The position numbers and the translations under genes are program-made. Positions 36,455 to 50,186 of a stretch of 64,000 nt of DNA are shown here, piece after piece. Source of the DNA: Cryptomeria japonica (taxonomy: Eukaryota; Streptophyta; Pinopsida; Cupressales; Cupressaceae). The stretch covers positions 17,429,785 through 17,493,784 of the forward strand of contig NC_081413.1 of assembly GCF_030272615.1 (NCBI RefSeq), written 5' to 3'. Below the pieces are notes generated by a model. It was not told the DNA's origin. It was given only the letters and a program-made list of their open reading frames with translations, and did not search any database. Position 1 is the stretch's first letter. Each line of letters opens with the position of its first letter.

Positions 36455-36711
36455 CAGCGCGTGAGAAACATTAACTTAGCGCATCCGGTTAACAGTATAG
36501 TGCATCCCATTTTCTGTTCAGTGCGTGGGGTTCATCATCTAACACATGACATCCTTAGCTTAGCGCATCGTCCTCACTAACATTTTCCTGTAGGTCTCGG
36601 TGCGGGAGGAAAATAGAGTAGCGCATCAAAAATATAGAACAATGCATTAGAGGAACAGAGTAGCGCATCACAGTCATCTTGTAATGCATACAGTCTGTTT
36701 TGTAGCACATC
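36455..36711 (+). repeat. TAGCGCAT motif array 1 in the gag leader (21-nt phased)
   Basis: TAGCGCAT and close variants occur at 36477, 36498, 36519, 36540, 36561, (36598), 36619, 36640, 36661, 36682 and 36703, almost all exactly 21 nt apart, with a less exact one at 36455. Exact copies are at 36477, 36561, 36619 and 36661. The spacer bases between motifs are not conserved, only the motif and its period. Confidence 0.92.
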
Positions 36712-38225
36712 ACAAACAAAAAACAAAGAGCTAATTTGTAACAGAAATTAAAATTTAGACTTGTAGAAGTCCACAAAATTCATCTTTTTGCTAACTACCT
36801 GACTGGTTTTTTTGTAGGTTACTAACATTTTGATTGTAGGTTTTGGATCTATTTAGGCTAGAAAAAAAAGTAGTTTAATTTTTTACTAACTTTTCTAAGT
36901 TAGGCAAAATTCAAATTTCTTTTTTTTCTTGTTTAAGTAAAACTAAACTCACTTTTATTTTGGGCAATTAAAACGAACAACAATAAAAAAATTTCTTGCT
37001 TTTCTAGGAGAAAATTTCTCAATTTGGGCTCTAAAAAGAACAATACAAATTTTCATTTTTGCAAAGAGCTTAAAAAGAATTTCACCATCCTTTGGTGCAT
37101 AAAAGGATCCATCTTTAAATTTGGGCAAAGTAAAGAATCACACCAAGTCACAAAAGTCAGTTACAATCAAAGAGGGAAGTTATTCCCCTTTTGTCGATTT
37201 TCTTTTGTTGACCAAATCGAAGTTTTGCTTTGTTGACTAGGTTCTTTTCCTAGATTAGATAATCACTGATTTGAGGAAATAAAATAAACACCATGTTTTT
37301 TTGGAGCAACATCTCCATATAGATCTTAGAAAATCACTGAATTGACAGGATAAAAAGAACAAACTGATTGCTTTGTCTCGAAAGTAGAAGGTATATGCTC
37401 TCCCCTTAATTGGGTGATCAAAAAACCAGACTACTCTTATGCTTTCAGTATTTCAAGTAAATAAAACCCTTTAGCAGGCCTACCTTCCTGAGGGGTTGAA
37501 ATAAACTCTTAAAGCCATTTATGGCCGGTGTGAAGGGAACGACCTAAGTGGGAAACGACTTTGACGCCAAGTGTTTAAACCCACTATAATCAAAAGTGGA
37601 AAGTGATGAAAGTCCTTTTCAATGGTTGCACCCAGTGATTAGCCTTCCCCCAGTATCCTCGAGATACGTAAAGCCTTTGTTCTAAAGGTTGGGACACCTC
37701 TTGAGGCATTTTATCACTGACGGCTGAACAAGAAGCCTGATTACGAACCTTAGAAATAGAAACCTTGAGCCAAGTCAGTAACCAGACATTTGCAATATCA
37801 TAGTGCAAGGGTGGGGAAGAATCCGCCCCCAAGATTGCTCACCATATATCTCCTAAGATAACTACTCAATTGTGAAGCAATTCACTTTGAGTTAATTTCT
37901 GGCAAAAGGCAAAAAAATGGGCGCCCTCTAGGGCGTGACACAGCTGTTTGAGCTAACGGAGTATCGAGACTAGTGGGCTATGGTATTACTTATGACCTTT
38001 GAATAAAAAGTCTTTTTGGAAATGTATTCATTGTAACCAAACCTGTTAAAACATTGGGGATTTGAACAAATCCTCGCAGAATATACACTTACTGTTTAGA
38101 TTAGGCAAAAATGGTTATGTATTTTGTGCTGTGTTTGCATTTGTTACTTCAGAAAATCATTCATCAACATTGAAAACTTAAGACAAAACACCAAAATCAC
38201 AGAAAATAGTTAAAACAGGGCAGTT
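36712..38225 (+). other. Gypsy 5' leader between motif arrays
   Basis: No gene. The sequence is AT-rich to about 37,300, then more mixed. No coding frame with a known motif. Confidence 0.5.
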
Positions 38226-38599
38226 TAGCGCATAAGAGCAACTTCTTAGCGCTTCGAAACCATCCTTTAGCGCATCAAAGCCTACCTTTAGCGAGTAAAG
38301 TATTCATAGTAGCGCTTCATCAAAATTTAGAAACAGTTTGAGATAGTTAGCGCATCAGAAAAACAACCTAGCGTGTTGAAGCATCAACTTAGCGCGTAGG
38401 AGTCAACCTCTAGCGCATCAAGTTTATCAGTTAGCGCGTGGAAGGCCCATATTAGCGCATGACTTTTTGAGCAAAACAAAAAACCATTTTAATGGTCTCA
38501 ACCAGTTAGCACGTAACCAGGGGCAGCCTAGTGCGTGGGGTCTTTTTCCTAGCGCATCAAGAAATTTTTGTAGTGCATTCGGTCTCTGTTTTAGCGTGT
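38226..38599 (+). repeat. TAGCGCAT motif array 2 in the gag leader (21-nt phased)
   Basis: Motif or close variant at 38226, 38247, 38268, 38289, 38310, then 38348, 38369, 38390, 38411, 38432, 38453, then 38507, 38529, 38550, 38571 and 38592. Within each run the step is 21 nt (once 22). Exact TAGCGCAT at 38226, 38268, 38348, 38411, 38453 and 38550. Same strand as gag-pol. Confidence 0.93.
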
Positions 38600-39451
38600 G
38601 ATCAAACCCAGAAAAATAGGGGGCAAAATAGTAGAAAATTTTGAAAATTTAGAAAGCATTTTTTAGAGCATCCTTTCATCGGGTTCATCTTCATCAAACC
38701 AGAGTATAAAAAACGAAGCGTTAAAAACTATTTCTTGAGCAAATTTCATGTCAAAACAAAAGTTGTCCAGAATCCAAAACTGATCGTACGATAAACATAT
38801 CTATCCTATCAAAATCAGGAAACATCATCGCAAGTGACGAATAGGTCCTTTATTATCTCACAGATTATATCTCAAAAACACTTGTTCAAAATCTCAGGTT
38901 GTCAAATCAAGTTTCCATATCGGGAGACTTTATCCATATCATTTGACATGCTTTGTCATGAGGTGGCATCTAAACCTTAACTTTGATAAAGTAAAACTTG
39001 ACTTTTAAAAACAAGATCAAATAAATCCAAAACAATTCAAAAGAAACCATTGAATCACTTATGCATGACTAATCCCCATATTCCGAGAAGAAAGAATATT
39101 TATCGTAACACCATGTTGAAGAAACAACAACCAAGTTTTTCCAAATTTGTCAAAAGAAATACATTTTTATACATCAATTGTCAACTCTTCAAATCTCATC
39201 GAACATTCCTTCATCACGTCAAACTTTATATCCAGAACAAATCCAACGAATTTGACAAAGAGCCTTTGAGACTAAGGTATATTGTCAAAAATTTGCATTC
39301 AGTCAAATCATAAACCGTGGAGGAAAGATCAATCCGACATTCTTTCCCGACGAGTGCATCACTTACAACACACCCCGATTTGAACCACAAACCCCAAAGC
39401 AACATATCGAAGAGGATTTTGTCCCCTTTGTCACAGAAAGCTTCTACTAAA
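38600..39451 (+). other. Gypsy leader upstream of gag
   Basis: No recognised domain. A frame open from about 39,317 leads into gag, but the first well-placed ATG in that frame is at 39452. Confidence 0.5.
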
Positions 39452-42400
39452 ATGCCTGTCACTCACTCTCAACAAAACAAACAAAGCGAGGCACAAGTAG
39501 AATCCAGTATGAATCGGAGGTTATCAAATCCTTTTGAAGGTCCACATCTAGAGGATACTGAAATTTCTGAAGAACTTCTTCAGGAATGCCAAGAAAGTGC
39601 TTCATTCTAAAAACTTGTGGAAAGACTCATGGAAAATGACAAGGAAAAATACTTGCTCATGCTCACAAGAAAAGGGGTTAAACTCCCTGAAGACTTTGAC
39701 ACAGACATGTTTAAAACGAGATCTCAACATTACGAATATCAAGAATGACAACGAGAAGGGGAAGCACACGACCCTGAACAAGATATTCCTGAACAAAACA
39801 TACCAGAACAACATACACAAGGCAAAACATCCCTGAGAAACACATCCCCGAGCAAAACATACCGTTCCATACACCATTTCAACCTAGGATTAATGCAAGG
39901 GAAGAAATCTTCCCTCGGCAAAACAATGTCCCTTTGGTTGCCCTTACTCAACAAATGCAAATGCTACAAAGATATATGCAAGACATGCAACAAGGGATGA
40001 CAGTATGGTACTCATTAAACGAACTTTGTCCTTATCCCTTTGACAAAAGATTGCACATGATCCTTTTTCCTCCAAACTCAGATGTTCCTAAATTTGACAA
40101 ATACGATGGAAAAAGCGATCCCCATGATCATGTTAGAGAATTATGTACCATGAGTCCTGAATTTGCTCATGATGACACCTATTTGATGAGGTTGTTCCCA
40201 AGAAGCGTGGGAGGAAAAACAATGGAATGGTTATCCAAGATCACACCTCCTGTCAGATCATTTGATGAATTGGTCAACAAATTCATAACACAATATTCCT
40301 ATAACATTCAACATGCTATAACCATGCTAGACATTTGTAACACCAAACAAAAAAATAATGAAACGTTCATGGTATTCCTTCAATGTTGGCGACATATGGT
40401 TTCACGATATCCTCGAGATATTCCTAAAAAGGAGAAAATGGAAATTTTCATCGACAACTTGAATAGTGAGATGAGTTACCGGCTCAAACTCCAATGCATA
40501 CCGTCTTTCGCTAAACTGATTGAAAATGACATTCAAGTAGAACAAGCATGTGTCAAGAAAGGAACACTCAAATTCTTCAAAGAAGGAACAAGTTCATCAA
40601 ACTACAATAACCAAAACAACAACAACTTAGACAAATCTAGATTCTGGACTCGAAACAAAAACAATGGAAACGAAGGAGGCAATGAATCACATGATCCAAA
40701 ATCTAAACAGCCAGTGCTCGCATTATCAGGAAATCCTCAAGCTATGAAGAATCCTAAAGGTGCTAATCCGGATGCTAACACATACGCATCAAATACCAAT
40801 CAGGGTCAACCCAACACAAATAACACCAACGATACTCAAAATAAAACCACAAATCGAGGACCTAATAACAATTCACAAGATGACACCAACAATTTCCAAA
40901 AATGTGTCTTCACACCACTGGGACAATCACTGGAGTCAGCATTCAGAGAACTCCTGGCAAACAAGATTATCTCTTTGCCCACAATCAGGAACTATGAACC
41001 CCAAATCAAACCACCTTTGTGGAATGACTCACACTTTTGTGATTTTCATCGCAACAAAGGTCATCGAACGAATGATTGCATGAGATTAAAAAACATTGTT
41101 CAAGACATGATTGATAGAGGTGATTTAACAGTGGATGGTCTCAAGACAAATGGTGACCATGGAGCCTTTAAAAATACTCTTCCAAACTACAACAAAGATG
41201 GAGCTTCAACCTCGAACGATACACATGGGGCTCGTATCAATCACATCTACAATAACACCATCAATCACATATCAGCTGAAGACCATCATGTAAACGTCAT
41301 CACAATCAGAGACCAGCATAATCATGAATCTGTCAATGTAACAACCAGAGCTCAAAAATATGTCTTGAAGGGCCACACAACAACAATGAACACTACACCA
41401 AAAATCCAATATGATTTAGTCAGCCAACTACGCAAAATGCCTGCTCAAATATCTATACTAGAATTGTTGAAACTATCGCCAAAACACAAAGACATATTGG
41501 AACAAGTGCTGTTGGAAACCAATGTACCTCAAGATCTGGATGCTGATAAATTCCAAGCCATGGTCGCTCATATGACAACGCCTCATAATCTCACCTTCTC
41601 AGAGCATGATAATACTTCCTTAAGCCATCCGCATAACACTCCTCTCCATATTGAATTCGTCGTCTATAAACACCGAGTAAAAAGAGTCTTGATAGATGGA
41701 GGAGCTAGACTTAATATATGTACCTTAAAACTTATCCGTGCATTAGGCTTCTCTGAGGAGTCTATTGATACACGTAAAAAGATTACCATAAAAGCATATG
41801 ATGATGAAGAAAGGTCATCTAAAGGAACCATGATGTTACCCATTCAAGTTGGACCAGTACAAAGGGATACTATGTGTCAGGTCTTAGACATAGACCTCAC
41901 GTACAATATTTTATTAGGTCAACCCTAGATACATGAAATGCAAGCAGTGCCTTCTACGTATCACCAGTGTGTAAAATTTCCTTACAACGAACAAGAAATT
42001 TCTATATCTGCTGATCACAATCCATTTCAATATTGCAACGCAATGGGGGCAGCCCAGGACAGTTTGGTTCCCCATAATAGGGAAAAATAGAAATCCTCAA
42101 CATCAGATCTACAGAAGGCAAAGTCTGAATCATTACTTGGAGATTTCAAGTAGAAAATGCAAATCAGAGAACAAGGCATGGGGGAATACTCTTTGGAACC
42201 CATGTGTTTGGCCAACTTACCAACATCACCCAGATCTCATGGATTACCTACAACATCAACACATCAAGTAACTCAACCCATCACCAAATTTGATGGTACC
42301 TTCATCCAACTCGGTACTCTAGCACATGAATCAGAGGAAAAGGACATCCTTAGCTGGTTATACAAAGATGAGGAAGAAGATAACTGAGCAGCTGCTCTGG

Positions 42401-45400
42401 ACATAGTTCTACCAACATACTTATATGGAAAGGGCTACTTAATCATGCAACAAATGGGATATAATGGTAAAGGACCTATTGGAAAACACAAAGAAGGAGT
42501 CACTGAACCAATAGACCTTCCTTCATAGCTCGGTAGAGACAAAATAGGATTGGGCTGTAAACTCACTTTCCTACTAAGAAAGATACCCCGCATAACTCCA
42601 AAACCTCAATGGAAAGAAAAGAAGAAGTACAAAGAAGAATCCTGGCAGGAAGCACTATTTGAGTCAGCATAAACAATCCGCAAGGACCGTGAACATAAAG
42701 AACAGAGGCAACATCAGGAGAAACTCCTCAATCACAAGAAGGCCATATTTGCAGCAGTAGCTCATATTCAAGCACCAATATCTAAAAAAGAAGAACTACC
42801 TCCTGACATCATTATTCCTCCCCAAGGAGGAACAATATATGAGCAAATACAAAAGGTAGAAGCAGGATTCGACACAGAATCAACGAAAACTATCAAACTG
42901 GTATCAATTATCAAAGATCTATTTTCACCATACAACATACCTATTTACAGCACTGAAAAGATCTGGGATAATAACTCTGAGACTGATTCCATTGAATATG
43001 AATGGGGTAGCTGCTCAAATGCTACTAGAGATACTGCTGATAATACTAGTTCCATATCCCTTTCTCAAGAAGAGCATAACGCAGAAGTTAGACTACCTGA
43101 ATTTGGACCATAGAATATCTATGATGCTAAGGAAAACGAGCAGAAACATTATGAACAAGTCTATACGGAGGATGATACCATCGAAGACCTTGACGAAATC
43201 CTGAACTTCTTTAGCACCCGAACCAATCATGATGAAACCTCTGTCTTGACACTTATAGTAGCAGAACTTGATCCACTAAACGATTCCTTACCACTTATCT
43301 TTCCCGACCTCATTGACTGGGATGAACCCGAAATACATGATATACCAATTTCCCCGGACGATGAATCTATTATCCACTACCTTTGCACTGTTAACTCAGA
43401 AACAGGCTCTACCAGTGAACACAATAACGATGTCTGCAACCAAGGGAGTGCCAAGTCTCTCAGTCACAAAAATGGACCAAATAAAATATCTGATGCTGAA
43501 TTCCAGTCAATGGCAACTCTTGATCACAAAAAAGAAAAAATAAAGGATGCATATGAGGGTGAAAACCTTTTCAAAGCACCTAAAGATAGGAGACTTGTCA
43601 CACTTCTTGAACATTTTCATGAGCGATCACCCATATTGATTGAGCCCACTCAATCAATCAACATTGGTACTACAGAAGCAGCCAAAAACATACACCTAGC
43701 AGAATCTCTGACAGAGGAGGAAAGATTAGCATTTATCATCTTTTTTAAAGAAAAGCAAATTAACTTTGCTCGATCATACGCAGATATGCCCAGAATTGAT
43801 CCACACTTAATCATGCACACTTGTCCATCTCTCCAGGAGTTAAGCTAGTCAAGCAAAAACTACGAAAGATGAATCCACAGGTGGCACTCATGGTCAAGGC
43901 TGAACTGAAGAAACTATTAGATGTCGGATTCATTCGACCCATCGACTATGTAGAATGGATTTCCAACATAGTACCAGTATCAAAACCAGATGGTAGTATC
44001 AGAATCTGCACTGATTTCAGAGATGTCAACAAAGCCTGTCCAAAGGATGAATTTCTTTTGCCTAGTATCGACATAATTGTAGACCTCACAACGGGCCATG
44101 CAATGCTCTCACTAATGGACAGTTTTTTAGGCTATAATCAAATAAAAATAGCCCCAGAGGATCAAGATAAAACAACGTTTACCTGTCCTTGGGGAACGTA
44201 CTGTTGGAATGTTATGCCTTTTGGCTTAAAGAATGTAGGAGCTACTTATCAACGAGCAATGACAACAATCTTTCATGACATGATGCATACCTTCATGGAA
44301 GACTATGTGGTGATTTACTAGCTAAATCCTTCACTAGAGTAGAACACCTCAACATCTTAACAAATATTTTTGATTGATTAGAAAAATTCCAAGTCAGGCT
44401 CAACCCTAAGAAGTGTCTTCAGGGTTACATCAGGAAAGTTACTAGGCTACATAGTCTCAGCTAAAGGTATTGAAGTAGATCCAACAAAGGTACAAGCCAT
44501 TATGGAGATGCCACCACCAAAGAATATCAGTCAGCTCTGCTCTCTACAAGGATGACTTCAATCAATCAGGCGATTCATCGCTCAACTAGCTGATAAAAGT
44601 TTGCCATTCAATCACTTGCTACATAAGAATGTACCTTTCAGATGGGAAGCCAAATGTGTTGAATCTTTTTATCAAATCAAACAGTATCTAATAAACCCAC
44701 CAGTTCTAGTACCACCAATAGTAGGAAAGCCACTCATTTTATACATTTCAACAACAGATATATCACTGGGGGCACTATTGGCACAAGAAGATCAACAAGG
44801 AAAGGAACGAGCCATATACTACATCAGCAGGACATTGAATGGCTATGAACTCAACTATACATTCATTGAGAAGGCTTGTCTAACAATAGTTTTCGCTTCT
44901 CAAAAGTTCTGACATTATATGCTAGCACACACAATTAAGTTAGTGGCAAAAATTGATCCTCTCAAATATCTACTCAACAAGGTAGCTCTTATAGGCCGAT
45001 TGGCTAAATTGGTCATGATTCTCAGTGAATTTGATATCCAATACACAGAAGGAAGAGCTATCAAAGGACAACCAATTGCAGATCAACTAGCTGAAGCACC
45101 GCTACCAGAAAAACAAACTATGGAGATTGAATTTCCAGATAGAGACGTTCTTGCTTTTTATACCAAGCAATGGACCCTATACTTTGACGGATCCTACACA
45201 CAACATGGTTCAGGTGTTGGCATTCTCTTCATCACTCCTGAAGGACACACCATACCAAGATCATATCAGCTTATGTTCCCATGCACAAATAATGTGGCTG
45301 AATGTGAGGCATTGGTTATAGGCATCAAAATGGCCGTAGAATGGAAAATCACGGAGTTAAAAGTCTACGGAGACTCACAACTAGTCGTCAATCAAATCAA

Positions 45401-46922
45401 CAATGACTATTAGACAAAAGATGACAAGCTACTACCGTACAAACGAATGGTGGATGACTTCAAACAGTATTTTGTACACATCACCTTCGAGCAAATACCA
45501 AGGTTGAACAACAAAGCAGCCGATGCAATGGCTACTATCACTTCATTACTATAGATTCCAGAGCAACAGAGTCGTTATGAGTTTCTGGTAGAGCAACTGT
45601 TCTCCCCAACCTATGACCACTCTGAATCCCATGTTGTCTATGCACTGACTAGTTCAGATTCCCCTTTGTATGGACCAATATATGATTATCTAAAGAACAA
45701 TATTCTACCCATTGACCAATCCCGAAACCAAAATCATAACTTTATCCGACAAGCCTCCCGTTATACCCTTACTACTGATACTTTGTACCATCGAGGTCTA
45801 GATGGTACTCTTCTTCGTTGCCTTGATCGTAATGAATCTGATTCCGCTTTATACGAGCTTCACGAAGGTATTTGTGGCACACATTCAAGTGGGACTACTC
45901 TTGCTAAAAAGCTTCTAAGGATGGGATACTACTGGCCTACAATGGAAAAAGATTCTTACCACTTTGCCAAGAAGTGTCCTAAATGCCAGATCCATGGCAA
46001 TCTGATACATGCACCAACACATGAACTGCAGCCATTTACAACATCCTGGCCCTTTTGTCAGTGGGGACTTGACTTGGTCAGCAAAATTCATCCTTCATAT
46101 TCACATGGACACAAGTTCATTATAACTGCAACATAATACTTTACCAAGTGGATAGAAGCAGTCCCCATGACCACAGTGACTGGAAAACAAATTGTCTCTT
46201 TTATCCTAAACTATCTGATCTACAGATATGGTATTCCAAGCTCCATCATCACCGATAATGGACGACCGTTCAAAAACCAAGATGTCTGCTAACTATGTGA
46301 ACAATTCAAAATACAACATCAGTTCTCTACACCATACTACCCCTAGGGGAATGGTCAAGCAGAAGCATCCAACAGGACAATATTAAAAATCCTAAAGAAA
46401 ACAGTGAACGATGCAGGCAAAGATTGGCATGTACAACTCAATCCAACACTTTGGGCATACAGAACTAGCATCCGTACACCTACAGGAGCTACACCATATT
46501 CATTGGTATATGGATCAGAAGCTATTTTACCCTTGGAGGTAGAAATTCCATCTCTCAGAGCCTCTCTAAAAGGCTTAATCCCAGATGAAGAGTATCTAGT
46601 TAACCAACTACAAGAGCTCAAGCTTCTAGATGAAAGACGTCAACATGCCTACACTCATCTCAAAGCATATCAGCAACATATGTGCAGGAGCTACAATCAC
46701 AAGGTCATTCCTTGAAATTTCAAAATTGGTGACCTAGTACTCAAGGAAAATCCTAGAAATTAGCAAGATCGAGAAAAGAAAGGAAAATTTGAACCTAACC
46801 GGTTAGGTCCCTATGTCATCATATCAGTTTATGGATCAGGTGCTTATCAACTAACAACATCAGAAGGAGATGTGCTCGACGAACCAACTAACAGTATTCA
46901 TCTGAAGAAATACTACACTTGA
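39452..46922 (+). pseudogene. Tat gypsy gag-pol polyprotein gene (gag, protease, G-patch-like, RT, RNase H, second RNase H, integrase)
   Basis: ATG 39452 starts MPVTHSQQNKQ; TGA 46920-46922 ends the gene. Gag: a run of IPEQN-like pentapeptides (about 39,775-39,865), then SDVPKFDKYDGKSDPHDHV and GGKTMEWL (retrotransposon gag domain). Protease: VLIDGGARLNI (about 41,690). A G-patch-like segment lies near 42,430-42,560. RT (from 43,821): FIRPIDYVEWISNIVPV, DFRDVNKACPKD and MPFGLKNVGATYQRAM; the catalytic YVDD box near 44,305 is destroyed by a small deletion and frameshift. RNase H: ERAIYYISRTL; second RNase H: LYFDGSYTQHGSGVGI and NVAECEALVIGI. Integrase: HEGICGTH and CPKC zinc site, WGLDLV, ITDNG and NGQAEASN. 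Other damage: frameshifts near 39,820 and 43,830, stops at 39608, 41926, 42088, 42385, 42526, 42670, 43111, 44910, 45411, 45552, 46135, 46290, 46345 and 46713. Non-functional copy. Confidence 0.93.
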
Positions 46923-48499
46923 GTAGTCTAATGCACGGAAAAAGTAAAAAACAATAAAATAAATAAATAAATAAAAATAAATAAATCAAGGAAAAGCAAA
47001 TAAAAAAGTACAATAAAAGCAATTGGTGAAAACCTGGTAACATGCGCTATTGTGAAAGGACAACTCCTTTATCTATATCCATATCCTTATCTCCGCACTA
47101 TCAGCCTTCACCCGACACTTAGGAAACATCCATTCAGGACATACTTAGTGTTGTCACTATCCTGATTTATCCATCTATCCTTTCACCACACTTTACCATG
47201 GCTTGGTAATCACTGTACATACCCACATGGAGAGGTACACCTAGCTAGAGACAATAAAGCATCAAAACTTACAAGCATGTTCAAATTGTCAAGACTATTT
47301 GCAAAACTCAGAGCAACATGTCCAATAAAGCAAAAACTTACACAAACCCAAATCAAAACATTGATCGATAATAGATTCACAAGAGAAATACGATGGATGA
47401 TTTTCTGAAGTACCAATTGTTGCATTTTGCATAAAGTCTTGACTATTTTTGCATTTAACTTTTTGAATTATTGGATTCTCTAAATTTTCTCAACAATGCT
47501 TCCAAGCTAGAGAACAGCGAGAAACTCCAATATTTTTCTTAGTCTTCTGTCTGTGAGGCAATCATTTGTACTGTGTAGATACTTGTCTCAAGACGTGATA
47601 CAATGAATATCACTGAAGACATGATTCCACTTTACGCATACAAATGGTTTAATCTTGTCTGTTTATACGCAATCCGCACTCTGGTCATCCTGGTTCAATT
47701 ATACCTTGACGCTTGTGCTATCTTGCAAAATCACACATCATGTAAATTTTTCTCAGGTTATCATGGTTTAATTATACCATTATGCTTGTATTGATTTTCA
47801 ACATATCCAAAAATCAATCCATGCTCAATGATGATACATATATCGAAAGCAAATAAACATGTGGTTATATCGGATGACAAATGCAGAATGAGGGTGCTCC
47901 AAAAATAATTAGTTGCATATCATTTTACAATTAGTTGCATATAATTTTACAATTAAGTTGCATATCATTTAATAATTAGTTGCATATCATTTTACAATTA
48001 GTTACATATCAAATCATTCATCTCTTTTTCAAAGATACATCTCACAGCATATCATATCATTCATCTCATTTTCAAGATACATCTCATAAACATCATACAT
48101 TTATATCATTGCATTTCACTTCATCATATCATCTATCTAGGCATTATCATAAAATAAACACCAGCATATAGAAAATGCATCCATAACACATCACATGATC
48201 AAAGAAAATGGTGTCATATATATATCAATAATGATCAAAATGTACAATATATGTCATGTCTCGGCCAAATACAATGATAAAAAATATAATGGAGACAATG
48301 TCTCTCAAGTATGACTATCTCCTCAAGGAGATGGTCTCGCCACAAAAGTCCCAGCCCCTGGATCTCCAGGTGGATCATGTCTCGGTGGCCCTATCACGGC
48401 TCTGCTCTCTGACCATGATCCCGTCTCTCGAGATCGACTCGATCACGACTGTGTAAAACTCTGCACTCGACGCTCCCTGGGCACCACAACCTCATAATA
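46923..48499. other. Region between the convergent gag-pol and antisense PMD genes
   Basis: No gene recognised. It holds an (AAAT)n-like run at about 46,955-46,990, a 22-bp minisatellite (AGTTGCATATCATTTTACAATT, starts at 47911, 47933, 47956, 47978 and 48000) and a short duplicated TCATTCATCTC...AGATACATCTCA block at 48,010-48,090. As both genes end here, it should hold both 3' ends. Confidence 0.6.
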
Positions 48500-50186
48500 T
48501 CAACGGTAGTACTCCACCTCCTGGGCTCTCAAAGCCAGCTCTCTCAAAGTGTCCCTCATCGGACCACCTGCTGCTGCTCTCTGCACGCACGCTGCGAGCT
48601 CCTCTGCTCGACCTCGCCGCTCTATCTTAGTGTCATGCTTAGTGGTCAACTGTGTAATCTGACGCTGATGTGCTAATAGCTATGCCTACAGCTGTTGCAG
48701 TGTCACCTATAAGGTCCTAATCTAGGCGTCCTCCACATGAGTTAGAATCCGGACCCGTAGGGGCACTTGTGAAGGGGTGCCCCCTGTCCCTCTACCTGTC
48801 CTCGGTGCTAGTGGAGGTAGCACATCGGTCCTCCTCCTCTGGGCTAGCCACCTCACCTCGTCAGTCCCTCCCACTGCTGCTATCACCTGTCCTACCATCC
48901 CCTCACCCCCTGCTCCAATTGCCAAACGTCCTCTACCTCTATCCATCACAGCTCATCGAACTGCTCTCTCCACTCCTTTATCACCCCTATCTCTACCTCT
49001 GTCTCCTCTCCTACCCCGACCTCCTCCACCTCCTCCCTCATCCCCATCTCCCCCTTCCCCATCCTCATCATCATCAAAAGCGGGTCGCATCTCTACTGGA
49101 TCTGATATCCTAGCCACGACACGAGTTGCAAACAGTCTAGCAAAATCATCCGTCATCCCAGCATCCAAAATCTTCGGGGCATAATCCCATATCTGGCCCG
49201 CTAGTTGCACAAACTCCTCCACGGTCGTCGCACTATCAATAGTCGGACCCCAATCTGGTATGTCCTGCCTTCTGCGCGCATACAAACAGGTCCCCTGTGG
49301 TATCCCCTGCTGCCGACCAAACTGCCGCAAAACTCTCGTAACCAAAAATCTCTCAATCACAAAAGGGGTCCTCCCTATCAAAAATCAGGTCATAAAGACA
49401 TATGGCATCTCCAGCCCATCCTCAGCCCAAACCTTGCAACCTGTATATGGTCGCCATATGACCGTATCAATATCATCCAACACCCTCCTCCAATGCTCCA
49501 GTTTGCTTAGCTTCCGCTGGACAACTAACCCCCTGTATCCATATGTATAGGCACGTCCAACCAGCCTATCTCTGTCCACCAGTGGCCTAGCTGTAGGAAT
49601 ATGCTCCTAGCACCATACCTGTAGAAGTGTAACGCCAATTGACAAACTGTTGTAACCTAGGTATACTACCTCGTGCAGGTCACTGTACAAATGGGCTAGC
49701 ATAGCCGATCCCCATGCGAACCTGCGGCCCTATGTAACCATCTCCTCTAGTACCAGTCCCCATCCCACTAAAAATCCCTTCAACTTGCGATCGGGACATA
49801 GAAAACCTACCAGTACCGATGGAAGAGGCGCATAGTCGAAATCCAGAAACTCCTGCCATGGAATCTCATATCCGCACACTGTATCATCGTGGAAAATCCG
49901 ACGAAGTGCCTCTGTCCTACCCTCCTCTAACTGCTCATAAGGTAGTAGTGCACCTACTATGGGTATGCGTAGGATCTGATAACAATCCTTAGGGGTCACT
50001 ATCATCTCTGTGCCATCTCTCTGCAAGCGTTGTAAGTAAACCTCAGTTCACAATAAACTGAGGCATATCCAATAGGGAAGACAGACCGCAACTCTCAATA
50101 ATGTCTAGATCAGCCTATGCCAACCGTGGTATCAATGCCCATGGTCTTGGGAACCGCTCGCACGACTGAACCACTCCCAATCGCTG

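Noticed and set aside
36555-36776. Minus-strand ORF with Met/Arg/Tyr repeats
   Set aside because: Antisense reading of the 21-nt motif array (21 is divisible by three, so the frame stays open).
36455-38599. CRISPR-like array (short repeat, regular spacing)
   Set aside because: Motif is only 8 bp, degenerate and inside a plant retroelement leader; no cas genes; eukaryotic context.
48769-49184. Two Pro/Leu/Ser-rich plus-strand ORFs
   Set aside because: They are shadows of the Gly/Asp/Arg-rich linker of the antisense PMD gene.
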